Shown: positions 1-6,651 of the stretch, in pieces
How the letters are laid out: each line of letters starts with the position of its first letter
How positions within the stretch are numbered: the stretch's first letter is position 1
From: an uncultured Clostridia bacterium
Lineage (GTDB): Bacteria; Bacillota; Clostridia; Christensenellales; Aristaeellaceae
DNA length: 11,157 nt
Direction of reading: 5' to 3'
NCBI GenBank assembly: GCA_934643535.1
Contig: CAKUCE010000080.1
Coordinates: 1 to 11,157, forward strand
Notes under the pieces: generated by a model
The model's database searches: none
What the model saw: the letters and a program-made list of their open reading frames with translations, nothing else
What the model was told of the DNA's origin: nothing
Program-made: the position numbers and the translations under genes

Positions 1-255
1 GGCGCTTTCTATGGGGCGGCCAAAAAATACGAGGGAATGTGCGATCTGCGCAAGAGCAAACAGTGCCGCCGTCTGGCGCTGATCGTGCCCGCGTTCCTGC
101 ATGGCCTCTACGACTTCACCGCCTCCATGGAGAACCGGACCAGCGGCTGGATCTTCCTGATGTATATCATCGCCCTGTTCCTGACCGCTTTCGTGATAGT
201 GCGCAGGCTTTCCCGGGATGACGAGGAAATTCCGGGAAGCGTGTATTTCGGATAA
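1..255 (+). CDS. PrsW-like intramembrane metalloprotease, C-terminal part
   Basis: The frame is open from base 1 and ends at TAA 253-255, so only the last 84 residues are visible. They begin GAFYGAAKKYE, then a hydrophobic stretch ending in HGLYDF, then a second membrane segment (WIFLMYIIALFLTAFVIV), then a short charged tail. An H-x3-D motif in a membrane helix (HGLYD) after an AKKYE-type segment is typical of the end of PrsW/CAAX-like membrane proteases, where the His is thought to help bind the catalytic metal. In Bacillus, PrsW cleaves an anti-sigma factor; the target here cannot be guessed. The upstream glutamate motifs lie outside the window, so the family call rests on this one motif and the membrane pattern. 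The gene converges on the FAD dehydrogenase gene and shares its terminator. Confidence 0.65.
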   Translation, partial: GAFYGAAKKYEGMCDLRKSKQCRRLALIVPAFLHGLYDFTASMENRTSGWIFLMYIIALFLTAFVIVRRLSRDDEEIPGSVYFG

Positions 256-288
256 AAAAACGCGGCGTTGCTGCAGCGCCGCGTTTTT
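254..288. terminator. Bidirectional intrinsic terminator
   Basis: A 7-bp GC stem (261-267 with 277-283) and a 9-nt loop are flanked by seven A on the left (254-260, overlapping the stop codon) and five T on the right (284-288). It therefore reads as a terminator on both strands and serves the two convergent genes. Confidence 0.85.
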
Positions 289-311
289 CATAAGAACCGT
301 TTTCTGTCCGT

Positions 312-1682
312 TTATGCCTGCCGTCCGGCGATCTCCCGGGCCACATGAACGCCGCTGGCCGACGCATGGGACAGGGAATGCGTGATCCCGCTGCCGTCGC
401 CGATGATATACAGGCCGGGATAGCGGGCCTGCAGGTGTTCGTCTACCTCGACCTCCATGTTATAGAACTTCACCTCTACGCCGTAAAGCAGCGTATCGTC
501 GTTGGCGGTGCCGGGAGCGATTTTGTCCAGCGCATAGATCATCTCAATGATGCCGTCCAGAATCCGCTTGGGCAGCACCAGACTCAGATCGCCGGGCGTG
601 GCGTTCAGCGTGGGAGTGATGAAGGAATCTTCCATCCGGCTAGGGGTGGAGCGTCGGCCGCGAATCAGGTCGCCGAAGCGCTGTACGATCACGCCGCCGC
701 CCAGCATGTTGCTCAGGCGGGCAATGGATTCGCCGTACCCGTTGGAATCCTTGAAGGGCTCGGAAAAATGCTTGGATACCAGCAGGGCAAAATTGGTATT
801 TTCCGTCTGCCGGGCCGGGTCCTCATAGCTGTGGCCGTTAACGGTGATAATGCCGTTGGTATTTTCATTGACCACCGCGCCCTTGGGGTTCATGCAGAAG
901 GTGCGCACCAGATCACCGTATTTTTCGGTACGGTAAACGATCTTGCTTTCGTAAAGCTCATCCGTCAGATGGGAAAAGACCTCCGCGGGCATTTCCACTC
1001 GAACGCCGATGTCCACCCGGTTGCTCTTTGTGGGAATCTCCAGCTCCCGGCAGATCTCTTCCATCCATTTGCTGCCGCTGCGGCCCACGGAAATCACGCA
1101 GTCCCTGCAGGAATAGCGCTGTCCCCCGGCGGACAGCTCGTAGCCGCCGTCCGTTGCCTGCACCGTTTCCACAGGCGTGTCAAAAAAGAAGTCCACCTTT
1201 TCCTTCAGGTAGGCGTACAGATTTTCCAGCACCACATAATTGATGTCCGTTCCCAAATGGCGAACGGAGGCATCCAGCAGGTGCAGGTCGTTTTGCAGGC
1301 ACATTTTCTTGATATGGCTGCCCGCGGTGGTATAAAGCCTGGTGCCTTTTCCCCCGAAGGCCATATTGATCTCATCCACATAGCGCATCAGCTCCAGCGC
1401 GTTCTTTTTGCCGATGTACTCGTACAGGGTGCCGCCGAAATCGTTGGTAATATTATATTTGCCGTCGGAGAAAGCGCCCGCGCCGCCGAAGCCGCTCATG
1501 ATGGAGCAGCTTTTGCAGCCGATGCAGGTTTTGATCTTTTTGCCGTCAATGGGGCATTTGCGTTTTCTCAGCTCATGTCCTGCCTCGAACACGCCCACCT
1601 TGAGCTGCGGATTCTGCCGGATCAGTTCATAAGCGGAAAAAATCCCTCCGGGGCCGGCGCCGATGATCAGCACGTCATACAT
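312..1682 (-). CDS. FAD-dependent dehydrogenase, COG2509 type
   Basis: The product is a 456-residue flavoprotein, probably a cytosolic oxidoreductase of the uncharacterised COG2509 group; its substrate is unknown. The N-terminus holds a Rossmann FAD-binding motif (IIGAGPGG, residues 6-13) with an acidic residue after the second strand (E33). The C-terminus holds the second FAD contact (LYIIGDGSG). Between them are the family-like segments GFGGAGAFSDGK and RTFCMNPKG. Cysteines 43, 53, 56 and 59 form a C-x9-CxxCxxC cluster just after the ADP-binding strand, which could hold an Fe-S cluster or zinc. The frame is open a further 44 codons upstream, but ATG 1682 is chosen because AAAGGAGG lies 10 nt before it and the Rossmann strand starts there. 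It is transcribed alone, from its own promoter to the shared terminator. Confidence 0.85.
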   Translation of the reverse strand: MYDVLIIGAGPGGIFSAYELIRQNPQLKVGVFEAGHELRKRKCPIDGKKIKTCIGCKSCSIMSGFGGAGAFSDGKYNITNDFGGTLYEYIGKKNALELMRYVDEINMAFGGKGTRLYTTAGSHIKKMCLQNDLHLLDASVRHLGTDINYVVLENLYAYLKEKVDFFFDTPVETVQATDGGYELSAGGQRYSCRDCVISVGRSGSKWMEEICRELEIPTKSNRVDIGVRVEMPAEVFSHLTDELYESKIVYRTEKYGDLVRTFCMNPKGAVVNENTNGIITVNGHSYEDPARQTENTNFALLVSKHFSEPFKDSNGYGESIARLSNMLGGGVIVQRFGDLIRGRRSTPSRMEDSFITPTLNATPGDLSLVLPKRILDGIIEMIYALDKIAPGTANDDTLLYGVEVKFYNMEVEVDEHLQARYPGLYIIGDGSGITHSLSHASASGVHVAREIAGRQA

Positions 1683-1692
1683 ATTCGTTCTT

Positions 1693-1700
1693 CCTCCTTT
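1693..1700 (-). promoter_or_regulatory. Ribosome binding site fixing the dehydrogenase start
   Basis: AAAGGAGG on the minus strand lies 10 nt before ATG 1682. It rules out the longer open frame that begins at 1814, which would also start upstream of the promoter. Confidence 0.85.
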
Positions 1701-1712
1701 ATTCCAAGGCGC

Positions 1713-1749
1713 AAAAAGAGAGCCGGATTTTCTGAAAAGAGAACCGGCT
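1713..1749 (-). promoter_or_regulatory. Terminator-like hairpin at the 5' end of the dehydrogenase mRNA
   Basis: On the minus strand AGCCGG (1749-1744) pairs with CCGGCT (1726-1721). An inner UUUU/AAAA helix lies between them, and five U follow (1717-1713) after a 3-nt gap. The predicted transcription start is at about 1751, so the RNA would begin almost directly with this stem. It could act as an attenuator or as a 5'-end stabiliser. The stem is seen; the function is inferred. Confidence 0.5.
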
Positions 1750-1758
1750 GACTTTTTT

Positions 1759-1787
1759 ATCATAGCATATTTCTGAAAGGAAGTCAA
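1759..1787 (-). promoter_or_regulatory. Sigma-A type promoter of the dehydrogenase gene
   Basis: On the minus strand there is a -35 TTGACT (1787-1782), a 17-nt spacer and a -10 TATGAT (1764-1759). It sits between the rpsR terminator and the dehydrogenase leader, so this gene should be transcribed independently of the ribosomal operon. Confidence 0.8.
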
Positions 1788-1813
1788 AGCGGGTTTTCCG
1801 CTTCCATCAGGCA

Positions 1814-1846
1814 TAAAAACAGAGCCTTTTCGAAGGAAAAGGCTCT
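1814..1846 (-). terminator. Intrinsic terminator of the rpsF-ssb-rpsR operon
   Basis: A perfect 11-bp stem (1836-1846 with 1821-1831) closes a 4-nt loop and is followed on the minus strand by G and five U (1819-1815). It lies 17 nt beyond the rpsR stop codon. Confidence 0.93.
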
Positions 1847-1862
1847 GAGACGCACAATTCAG

Positions 1863-2120
1863 TTACTCAACGGAATAGGGCATCAAGGCGATGGCACGGG
1901 CGCGCTTGATGGCTTCGGAGAGCTGACGCTGATGCTTGGCGCAGTTGCCGCTCATACGGCGGGGCATGATCTTGCCGCGCTCGTTCACAAAACGGCGGAG
2001 ACGGTTAACGTCCTTGTAATCGATATATTCGATCTTATCCGTGCAGAAGGTGCACACCTTACGGCGGGGCTTCCGTCCACGGGGACGAGGCGCTCTTCTT
2101 TCTCCACGATCCTCAGACAT
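1863..2120 (-). CDS. rpsR: 30S ribosomal protein S18
   Basis: The product is small-subunit protein S18 (85 residues), which binds the platform of the 30S subunit as a heterodimer with S6. The basic N-terminus leads into the hallmark S18 core: IDYKDVNRLRRFV, then ERGKIMPRR, then CAKHQRQL and IKRARAIALMPY. Cys23-x2-Cys26 and Cys60-x2-His63 together look like a zinc site, as in the cysteine-containing variants of this protein. ATG 2120 is preferred over an in-frame TTG six bases upstream because AAAGGAGG lies 8 nt before the ATG and would nearly abut the TTG. It is the last gene of the operon, 51 nt after ssb, and a strong terminator follows. Confidence 0.97.
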   Translation of the reverse strand: MSEDRGERRAPRPRGRKPRRKVCTFCTDKIEYIDYKDVNRLRRFVNERGKIMPRRMSGNCAKHQRQLSEAIKRARAIALMPYSVE

Positions 2121-2128
2121 GGGCAATA

Positions 2129-2136
2129 CCTCCTTT
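2129..2136 (-). promoter_or_regulatory. Ribosome binding site fixing the rpsR start
   Basis: AAAGGAGG on the minus strand lies 8 nt before ATG 2120. Only 2 nt separate it from the in-frame TTG at 2126, so the ATG is the start. Confidence 0.85.
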
Positions 2137-2171
2137 GGAGATTCTCAAACGGCTAAAAGCCGGACAGTTGT

Positions 2172-2591
2172 TCAGAACGGAAGGTCTTCGTCGTCCACTT
2201 CCTTGAAGCCGTTATCCGCAGGCGCGGCGGGCTTGGAAGCGGGAGCGGCGGGCGTATAAGCTGCGCCATCATCCGAACGGGAGGACAGGAACTCCACTTC
2301 TTCTGCAAAAACTTCCAGAGAAGCGCGGGGGCTTCCATCCTGGCCCTGGAAAGCGGAAGCGGAAACACGGCCTACGACCGCCACCTTACGGCCCTTGGTC
2401 AGATAACGCTGGCAGTTCTCGCCCGTCACGCCAAACACGGACACGCGGAAGAAATCCGCCTCCGGCTGGTTGGAGTTCTGAGAACGGCGGCGGTTCACGG
2501 CCACCGTAAAGGTGCAGACGTTATTGCCGTTGGGCGTGGTACGGGATTCCGGATCACGGGTCAGATTACCGATGATGGTCAGTTTATTCAT
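2172..2591 (-). CDS. ssb: Single-stranded DNA-binding protein
   Basis: SSB coats single-stranded DNA during replication, recombination and repair, normally as a tetramer. This 139-residue protein starts MNKLTIIGNLTRDPE and continues with the OB-fold segments TFTVAVNRR, DFFRVSVFG and GRKVAVVGRV, which fill about residues 1-105. A short Ala/Pro-rich linker follows, then the acidic tail DDEDLPF at the very end, the tip that recruits partner proteins. Length is a little under that of many bacterial SSBs because the linker is short. The ribosome binding site (AAGGATGG) overlaps the rpsF stop codon, so translation is probably coupled to rpsF. The place between rpsF and rpsR is standard for Firmicutes. 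Confidence 0.96.
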   Translation of the reverse strand: MNKLTIIGNLTRDPESRTTPNGNNVCTFTVAVNRRRSQNSNQPEADFFRVSVFGVTGENCQRYLTKGRKVAVVGRVSASAFQGQDGSPRASLEVFAEEVEFLSSRSDDGAAYTPAAPASKPAAPADNGFKEVDDEDLPF

Positions 2592-2605
2592 TGCTCATTC
2601 CATCC

Positions 2606-3016
2606 TTATTCAGCGGGGGTCTCAACGGGAGCCGCAGCGGGCGCTTCCTCGGCGGGGGCAGCTTCCTGAACGGGAGCGGCCACGGGCGCGGGCGTGCGCA
2701 CGGGACGGGGCTTCACGCTGTGCTTCTTCTCTTCCAGCTTGATGACCAGAGAGCGCAGAACGTTCTCGTTGATCCGCAGGTTGCGTTCAATCTCCTTGGG
2801 CAGTTCGGCGGGAGCCTGCATGGTGACCAGCACGTAGTAGCCTTCGGGCTTGTCATTGATGGGGTAGGCCAGACGGCGCTTGCCCCACGTTTCATCGACC
2901 TTTTCCACTTCGCCGCCGTTCTGGGCGATCAGAGCGGAAACCTTTTCGATCAGCTCCTTGCGGGCTTCTTCCTCCAGCGCAGTGTCGATGATGTAGGTCA
3001 GTTCGTACCTATTCAT
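2606..3016 (-). CDS. rpsF: 30S ribosomal protein S6 with Ala/Pro/Glu-rich tail
   Basis: S6 is a 30S platform protein that pairs with S18. The first 97 or so residues match the family: MNRYELTYIID at the N-terminus, WGKRRLAYPINDKPEGYYV in the middle, then ERNLRINENVLRSLVIK. Beyond that lies a tail (about 100-136) made almost wholly of Ala, Pro, Val and Glu, longer than in the basic family. ATG 3016 is chosen because AGGAGG sits 8 nt upstream; a GTG at 3025 is in frame but touches that site. It is the first gene of the operon, with a promoter at 3083-3111 and a structured leader between. In other bacteria the S6:S18 complex represses this operon by binding its mRNA leader. Confidence 0.96.
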   Translation of the reverse strand: MNRYELTYIIDTALEEEARKELIEKVSALIAQNGGEVEKVDETWGKRRLAYPINDKPEGYYVLVTMQAPAELPKEIERNLRINENVLRSLVIKLEEKKHSVKPRPVRTPAPVAAPVQEAAPAEEAPAAAPVETPAE

Positions 3017-3024
3017 TCCTTTCA

Positions 3025-3030
3025 CCTCCT
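3025..3030 (-). promoter_or_regulatory. Ribosome binding site fixing the rpsF start
   Basis: AGGAGG on the minus strand lies 8 nt before ATG 3016. It overlaps the alternative GTG at 3025, so the ATG is the start. It directly follows the outer strand of the leader fold, so folding could affect its access. Confidence 0.8.
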
Positions 3031-3077
3031 CTTGGACTTATGGCGCCGCAATCACTGCGGCGCAAGGATGTGCCAAG
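3031..3077 (-). promoter_or_regulatory. Structured leader of rpsF, candidate S6:S18 autoregulatory element
   Basis: An inner perfect 8-bp stem (3056-3063 with 3043-3050, 5-nt loop) sits inside an outer 5-bp CUUGG/CCAAG helix (3077-3073 with 3035-3031), with unpaired stretches between them. The fold ends one base short of the ribosome binding site. S6:S18-binding leaders upstream of rpsF are known in many bacteria. I could see the nested hairpin, but not confirm the conserved CCG element in an unpaired position. The outer helix also depends on where transcription starts (about 3075-3077). Confidence 0.5.
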
Positions 3078-3082
3078 AATGA

Positions 3083-3111
3083 ATTATAAACGATGCCGCG
3101 CAAAAAAGCAA
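3083..3111 (-). promoter_or_regulatory. Sigma-A type promoter of rpsF-ssb-rpsR
   Basis: On the minus strand there is a -35 TTGCTT (3111-3106), a 17-nt spacer and a perfect -10 TATAAT (3088-3083). It lies about 70 nt before the rpsF start codon. Confidence 0.85.
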
Positions 3112-3256
3112 GATTTTTCCGAATTTTCTTTTTTCTTTGCCCTCCGCGGCGTTTTTCGCCTTTTTCCGTGAAGGCGGCGGAAATACGTTTTATCCGCGCC
3201 GCCCCGGCAAAGAAAGCCCTTGCGGCAGCCGGAGCCTTCTTTTCCCAAAAAACAAC
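3112..3256. other. Divergent intergenic core between the rpsF and glgB promoters
   Basis: This stretch lies between the two divergent -35 elements, so neither main transcript should include it. It has homopolymeric A/T runs near the rpsF side, a 4-bp GGCG/CGCC hairpin and a 6-bp CGCCTT/AAGGCG hairpin. I see no gene. It could hold regulator sites, but no inverted repeat stands out as an operator. Confidence 0.5.
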
Positions 3257-3285
3257 TTGACGGAAGCCGCCGGAAAGCATAAAAT
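3257..3285 (+). promoter_or_regulatory. Sigma-A type promoter of the glycogen operon
   Basis: There is a -35 TTGACG (3257-3262), a 17-nt spacer and a -10 TAAAAT (3280-3285). The predicted start is at about 3292, giving a leader of about 75 nt before glgB. Confidence 0.8.
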
Positions 3286-3310
3286 AAGAATAGTTAAAAA
3301 ACGGGAAATG

Positions 3311-3340
3311 GTGAAGGGGGTTCCTCTTTCACGAACCCTT
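3311..3340 (+). promoter_or_regulatory. glgB leader with two competing hairpins
   Basis: Bases 3311-3319 can pair with 3324-3332 (9 bp including two G-U). Alternatively GGGTTC 3318-3323 pairs with GAACCC 3333-3338, extendable by two G-U pairs. The two folds share bases and exclude each other. They lie in the transcribed leader, ahead of the ribosome binding site at 3352-3359. There is no good U-run, so a terminator is unlikely. Any regulatory role is inference. Confidence 0.35.
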
Positions 3341-3367
3341 TATTAAGCCATAAAGGAGGACAGGCCG

Positions 3368-5353
3368 ATGCTGTATCACGCGCCATCGGGTGGAATCCGA
3401 GATACGTTTCATCAGGGACTGAACCGCCGCGCCTATGAAATGCTTGGCTCTCATCCCTGCGAGGAGGGAGGCAGGCGCCGGTGGCATTTCTGCGTTTGGG
3501 CTCCCAATGCAAAGCACGTGTCGCTGGTCGGTTCGTTCAACCATTATGACCGAAGCGCTCATCCCATGGTCAAGCAGTACGACGGCACGTGGGAGCTTCG
3601 GCTGGACGAAGAAGAACTCTGGCGGGACGTACCGGAGGACGGCCATCCCACCTACAAGTACGCCGTGTGGGGCGCGGACGACGTCTGGCGCATGAAGGCC
3701 GATCCCTATGCGTTCTACAGCGAGCTGCGGCCCCATAACGCCAGCCGTCTGTACGATCTGGAGGGCTACGAATGGGGCGACGAAGCGTGGATGAAGACCC
3801 GCCATGACTTCAATCCCTATCAAAGCCCGGTCAATATTTACGAAGTTCACATGGGCTCCTGGCGCAGGCATCCGGACGGCAGCTTCTATTCCTATACGGA
3901 GCTGGCGGACGAGCTGATCCCCTATGTGCAGGAGATGGGCTACACCCACATCGAGCTTCTGCCGGTGATGGAACACCCGCTGGACATGAGCTGGGGCTAT
4001 CAGGTGACGGGCTATTACGCCGTCACTGCCCGGTACGGCACGCCCAAAGAGTTCATGAATTTCATCGACCGCTGCCATCAGGCGGACATCGGCGTGATTC
4101 TGGACTGGGTGCCCTGCCACTTTCCCAAGGATGAAATCGGCCTGTACCGGTTCGACGGCACCAGTCTTTACAATCATCCCGACCGCCGCCGGGGCGAGAT
4201 CGCCCAGTGGGGCACCAAGCTGTTTGATTTTGCCCGGGGCGAGGTATGCAGCTTCCTGCTTTCCAACGCCTGCTTCTGGATGGACTGGTATCACGCCGAC
4301 GGCCTGCGGGTGGACGCCGTCAGCGGCATCATCTACTACGATTTCTGCAAAGAACCGGGGCAGTATCTGCCCAACTGCTACGGCGGGCGGGAAAATCTGG
4401 ACGGCATCAACTTCCTGCGGCGGCTGAACGAGACGGTCTATCACGATTTCTGCGGCATTATGATGATTGCGGAGGAAAGCACCGCCTTCCCCATGGTGAC
4501 AGCCCCTACCTATCTGGGCGGACTGGGCTTCGGCTTCAAGTGGAACATGGGCTGGATGAACGACATTCTGTCCTATATCAAGCTGGATCCCATCTACCGG
4601 AAATATCACCACGACAAGCTGACCTTCAGCCTGTTCTACGCCTTCAGCGAGAACTACATCCTGCCCTTTTCCCACGACGAGGTCGTCCACGGCAAGCACA
4701 GCATGCTGGACAAAAACCCCGGCGACCTGTGGCAGAAATTCGCCGGGCTCCGGGCACTGTACGGCTATACCATGGCCCACCCGGGCAAGAAGCTGCTGTT
4801 CATGGGCGGGGAGTTCGCCCACTTCATCGAGTGGAAGTATGACGATCAGCTGGACTGGTTCCTGCTGGTGTACGAGCGTCATGCGCCCCTGCAAAGCTGC
4901 GTCCGTCAGCTGAATCATCTGTACCGGGAGCTTCCCGCGCTGCATGAGGTGGACAACTCGTGGAACGGCTTCCAGTGGATCACCCCCAACGATACGGACA
5001 ACAGTGTGGTGGCCTTCGTCCGCACGGATCGGGCCGGGCAGGCCGTGCTGTGCGTGAGCAACTTCACGCCGGTATTCCATCCCATCTACCGTATCGGGCT
5101 TCCGCTGGGCGGCACGCTGAATGAAATCTTCAACACCGACCGGAAGGAATACGGCGGCAGCAATCAGTACAACGCCTACGAACTTCACGCCGAAAAGGCG
5201 GAATTCAACGGCTTCCCCTATTCCGTGGAGATCTGCGTTCCGCCGCTTAGCACCGTCTACTTTCGTTACGACAAGATCCTTCCGCCGTCCAAACCCGGAA
5301 GGAATTTCCGGACGCTTCCCAGGATCACGGTTTCCCGACGGCGCTCCCCCTGA
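3368..5353 (+). CDS. glgB: 1,4-alpha-glucan branching enzyme
   Basis: GlgB cuts an alpha-1,4 chain and rejoins it by an alpha-1,6 bond, making glycogen branches. The 661-residue product has a CBM48 domain (about 20-120, with WAPNAKHVSLVGSFN) and a GH13 barrel that opens at YEVHMGSW (from 158). Its catalytic motifs are all present: DWVPCHF (Asp246, His251), GLRVDAVS (nucleophile Asp316), AEES (acid/base Glu369 or its neighbour) and HDEV (436-439). An all-beta domain follows to YFRYDK at 636. The extra N-terminal domain of longer GlgB proteins is absent. A basic 25-residue tail (637-661) after the usual end looks unconserved. ATG 3368 has AAAGGAGG 8 nt upstream. It is the first gene of the glycogen operon. 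Confidence 0.96.
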   Translation: MLYHAPSGGIRDTFHQGLNRRAYEMLGSHPCEEGGRRRWHFCVWAPNAKHVSLVGSFNHYDRSAHPMVKQYDGTWELRLDEEELWRDVPEDGHPTYKYAVWGADDVWRMKADPYAFYSELRPHNASRLYDLEGYEWGDEAWMKTRHDFNPYQSPVNIYEVHMGSWRRHPDGSFYSYTELADELIPYVQEMGYTHIELLPVMEHPLDMSWGYQVTGYYAVTARYGTPKEFMNFIDRCHQADIGVILDWVPCHFPKDEIGLYRFDGTSLYNHPDRRRGEIAQWGTKLFDFARGEVCSFLLSNACFWMDWYHADGLRVDAVSGIIYYDFCKEPGQYLPNCYGGRENLDGINFLRRLNETVYHDFCGIMMIAEESTAFPMVTAPTYLGGLGFGFKWNMGWMNDILSYIKLDPIYRKYHHDKLTFSLFYAFSENYILPFSHDEVVHGKHSMLDKNPGDLWQKFAGLRALYGYTMAHPGKKLLFMGGEFAHFIEWKYDDQLDWFLLVYERHAPLQSCVRQLNHLYRELPALHEVDNSWNGFQWITPNDTDNSVVAFVRTDRAGQAVLCVSNFTPVFHPIYRIGLPLGGTLNEIFNTDRKEYGGSNQYNAYELHAEKAEFNGFPYSVEICVPPLSTVYFRYDKILPPSKPGRNFRTLPRITVSRRRSP

Positions 5354-5415
5354 GCCTCCGCCGGTTTTCCCCATCGCTTTCGGGTTTTCGGTTTCCAATC
5401 CCCGGGAATAAACTT

Positions 5416-5422
5416 GAAGGAG
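5416..5422 (+). promoter_or_regulatory. Ribosome binding site fixing the glgC start
   Basis: GAAGGAG ends 11 nt before ATG 5434. The in-frame GTG at 5422 overlaps this site and cannot be the start that uses it. Confidence 0.75.
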
Positions 5423-5433
5423 TGGTACCTTCC

Positions 5434-6609
5434 ATGAAAAACAAAAAGCAATGTGTTGCCATGCTGCTGGCAGGCGGTCAGGGCAGCCGCCTGGGTATTC
5501 TGACCTCCGACGTGGCCAAGCCGGCGATCCCTTACGGCGGTAAATACCGCATCATTGATTTTCCGCTGAGCAACTGCACCAACAGCGGCATCGATGTGGT
5601 GGGCGTGCTGACCCAATACCGTCCTCTTCTGCTCAACGCCTATATCGGCAGCGGCTCCCCCTGGGATCTGGACCTGGCCCACGGCGGCGTGTATGTGCTG
5701 CCCCCCTATGTGACCGGCAAGTCCGGCGAATGGTACTCCGGCACGGCCAACGCCATTTATCAGAACATCCAGTTCATCGAGCAGTTCAACACGGACTACG
5801 TGCTGATCCTGAGCGGCGACCATATCTATAAAATGGACTACAACAAAATGCTGCAGTTCCACATCCAGAACAAGGCCGACTGCACCATCGCCGTCCGCGA
5901 GGTCCCGTGGGACGAAGCCAGCCGCTTCGGCATCATGAATACCAACGAGGACAACAGCATTTCCGAATTTGAAGAAAAGCCCGCCCATCCCAAGAGCAAC
6001 AAGGCCAGCATGGGCGTGTACATCTTCACGTGGGAAAAGCTGCGCCAGTATCTGGTGGCGGATGCGGAAGACCCCAACAGCTCCAACGACTTCGGCAAGA
6101 ACATCATCCCCAAGATGCTGGACGACCAGCAGCGCATGTTCGCCTATGATTTCGAGGGCTACTGGAAAGACGTGGGCACCATCGAAAGCCTCTGGGAGGC
6201 CAACATGGATCTGCTGACCCTGCCCATGCCCATCGACCTGTACGACGCCAAGTGGCGCATCTACGGCCGCAACCCCGGTCTGGCTCCCCATTTCATCGCA
6301 GAGGGCGCCAGTGTCCGCAACAGCCTGATTACCGAGGGCTGCGAGGTATTCGGCAACGTGGATCACAGCGTGATCTTCTCCGGCGTGACCATCCGGGAGG
6401 GCGCCACGGTGAAGGACAGCGTGGTCATGCCCGGCGCGGTCATTGAGCGCGGCGCGCAGGTGCAGCGGGCCATCGTGTCCGAGGACGCGGTCATCGGCGC
6501 GGGCGCGACCGTGGGCGAGGCCACGGGCAATATCGCGGTGGTCGGCACAGGCGTGCATCTGGCCGCCGGCGGAGAAGTGAAGGCCGGAGAACAGTATGCC
6601 GGCCAGTGA
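5434..6609 (+). CDS. glgC: Glucose-1-phosphate adenylyltransferase (ADP-glucose pyrophosphorylase)
   Basis: GlgC makes ADP-glucose from glucose-1-phosphate and ATP, the committed step of bacterial glycogen synthesis. The 391-residue protein has the nucleotide loop LLAGGQGSRLG (11-21), Lys29-Pro30, GKYRIIDFPLSN (from 36), the metal-binding SGDH (Asp129), the glucose-1-phosphate contacts FEEKP (Glu180-Lys182) and SMGVYIF, and GYWKDVGT. The last third has hexapeptide-like repeats of a left-handed beta helix. All catalytic motifs are intact, unlike those of the following gene. It starts 80 nt after glgB with no terminator between, and precedes glgD by 42 nt. Bacillus GlgC and GlgD form a heterotetramer, and the same is likely here. 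Confidence 0.96.
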   Translation: MKNKKQCVAMLLAGGQGSRLGILTSDVAKPAIPYGGKYRIIDFPLSNCTNSGIDVVGVLTQYRPLLLNAYIGSGSPWDLDLAHGGVYVLPPYVTGKSGEWYSGTANAIYQNIQFIEQFNTDYVLILSGDHIYKMDYNKMLQFHIQNKADCTIAVREVPWDEASRFGIMNTNEDNSISEFEEKPAHPKSNKASMGVYIFTWEKLRQYLVADAEDPNSSNDFGKNIIPKMLDDQQRMFAYDFEGYWKDVGTIESLWEANMDLLTLPMPIDLYDAKWRIYGRNPGLAPHFIAEGASVRNSLITEGCEVFGNVDHSVIFSGVTIREGATVKDSVVMPGAVIERGAQVQRAIVSEDAVIGAGATVGEATGNIAVVGTGVHLAAGGEVKAGEQYAGQ

Positions 6610-6651
6610 ACCCCCCTGCGTTCCAATGAATGATGAAGTGAGGAATCCGCT

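Noticed and set aside
345..1751. Long open frame on the plus strand opposite the dehydrogenase gene (468 codons)
   Set aside because: It is a shadow of GC-rich codon use. It lacks a plausible start site or recognisable domain, and the minus-strand frame has clear FAD motifs.
3145..3180. GGCG/CGCC and CGCCTT/AAGGCG hairpins with T-runs in the divergent intergenic region
   Set aside because: The stems are only 4-6 bp and lie between the two divergent promoters, with no transcript to end there.
3038..3346. Short open frames of 69-80 codons on both strands in the rpsF-glgB intergenic region
   Set aside because: They overlap the promoters and leader folds, lack ribosome binding sites, and show low-complexity composition.
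3329..5398. Long open frame on the minus strand opposite glgB (689 codons)
   Set aside because: Its composition is that of a reverse-complement shadow (Val, His, Gln, Ala rich) with no domain, and glgB motifs are intact on the plus strand.
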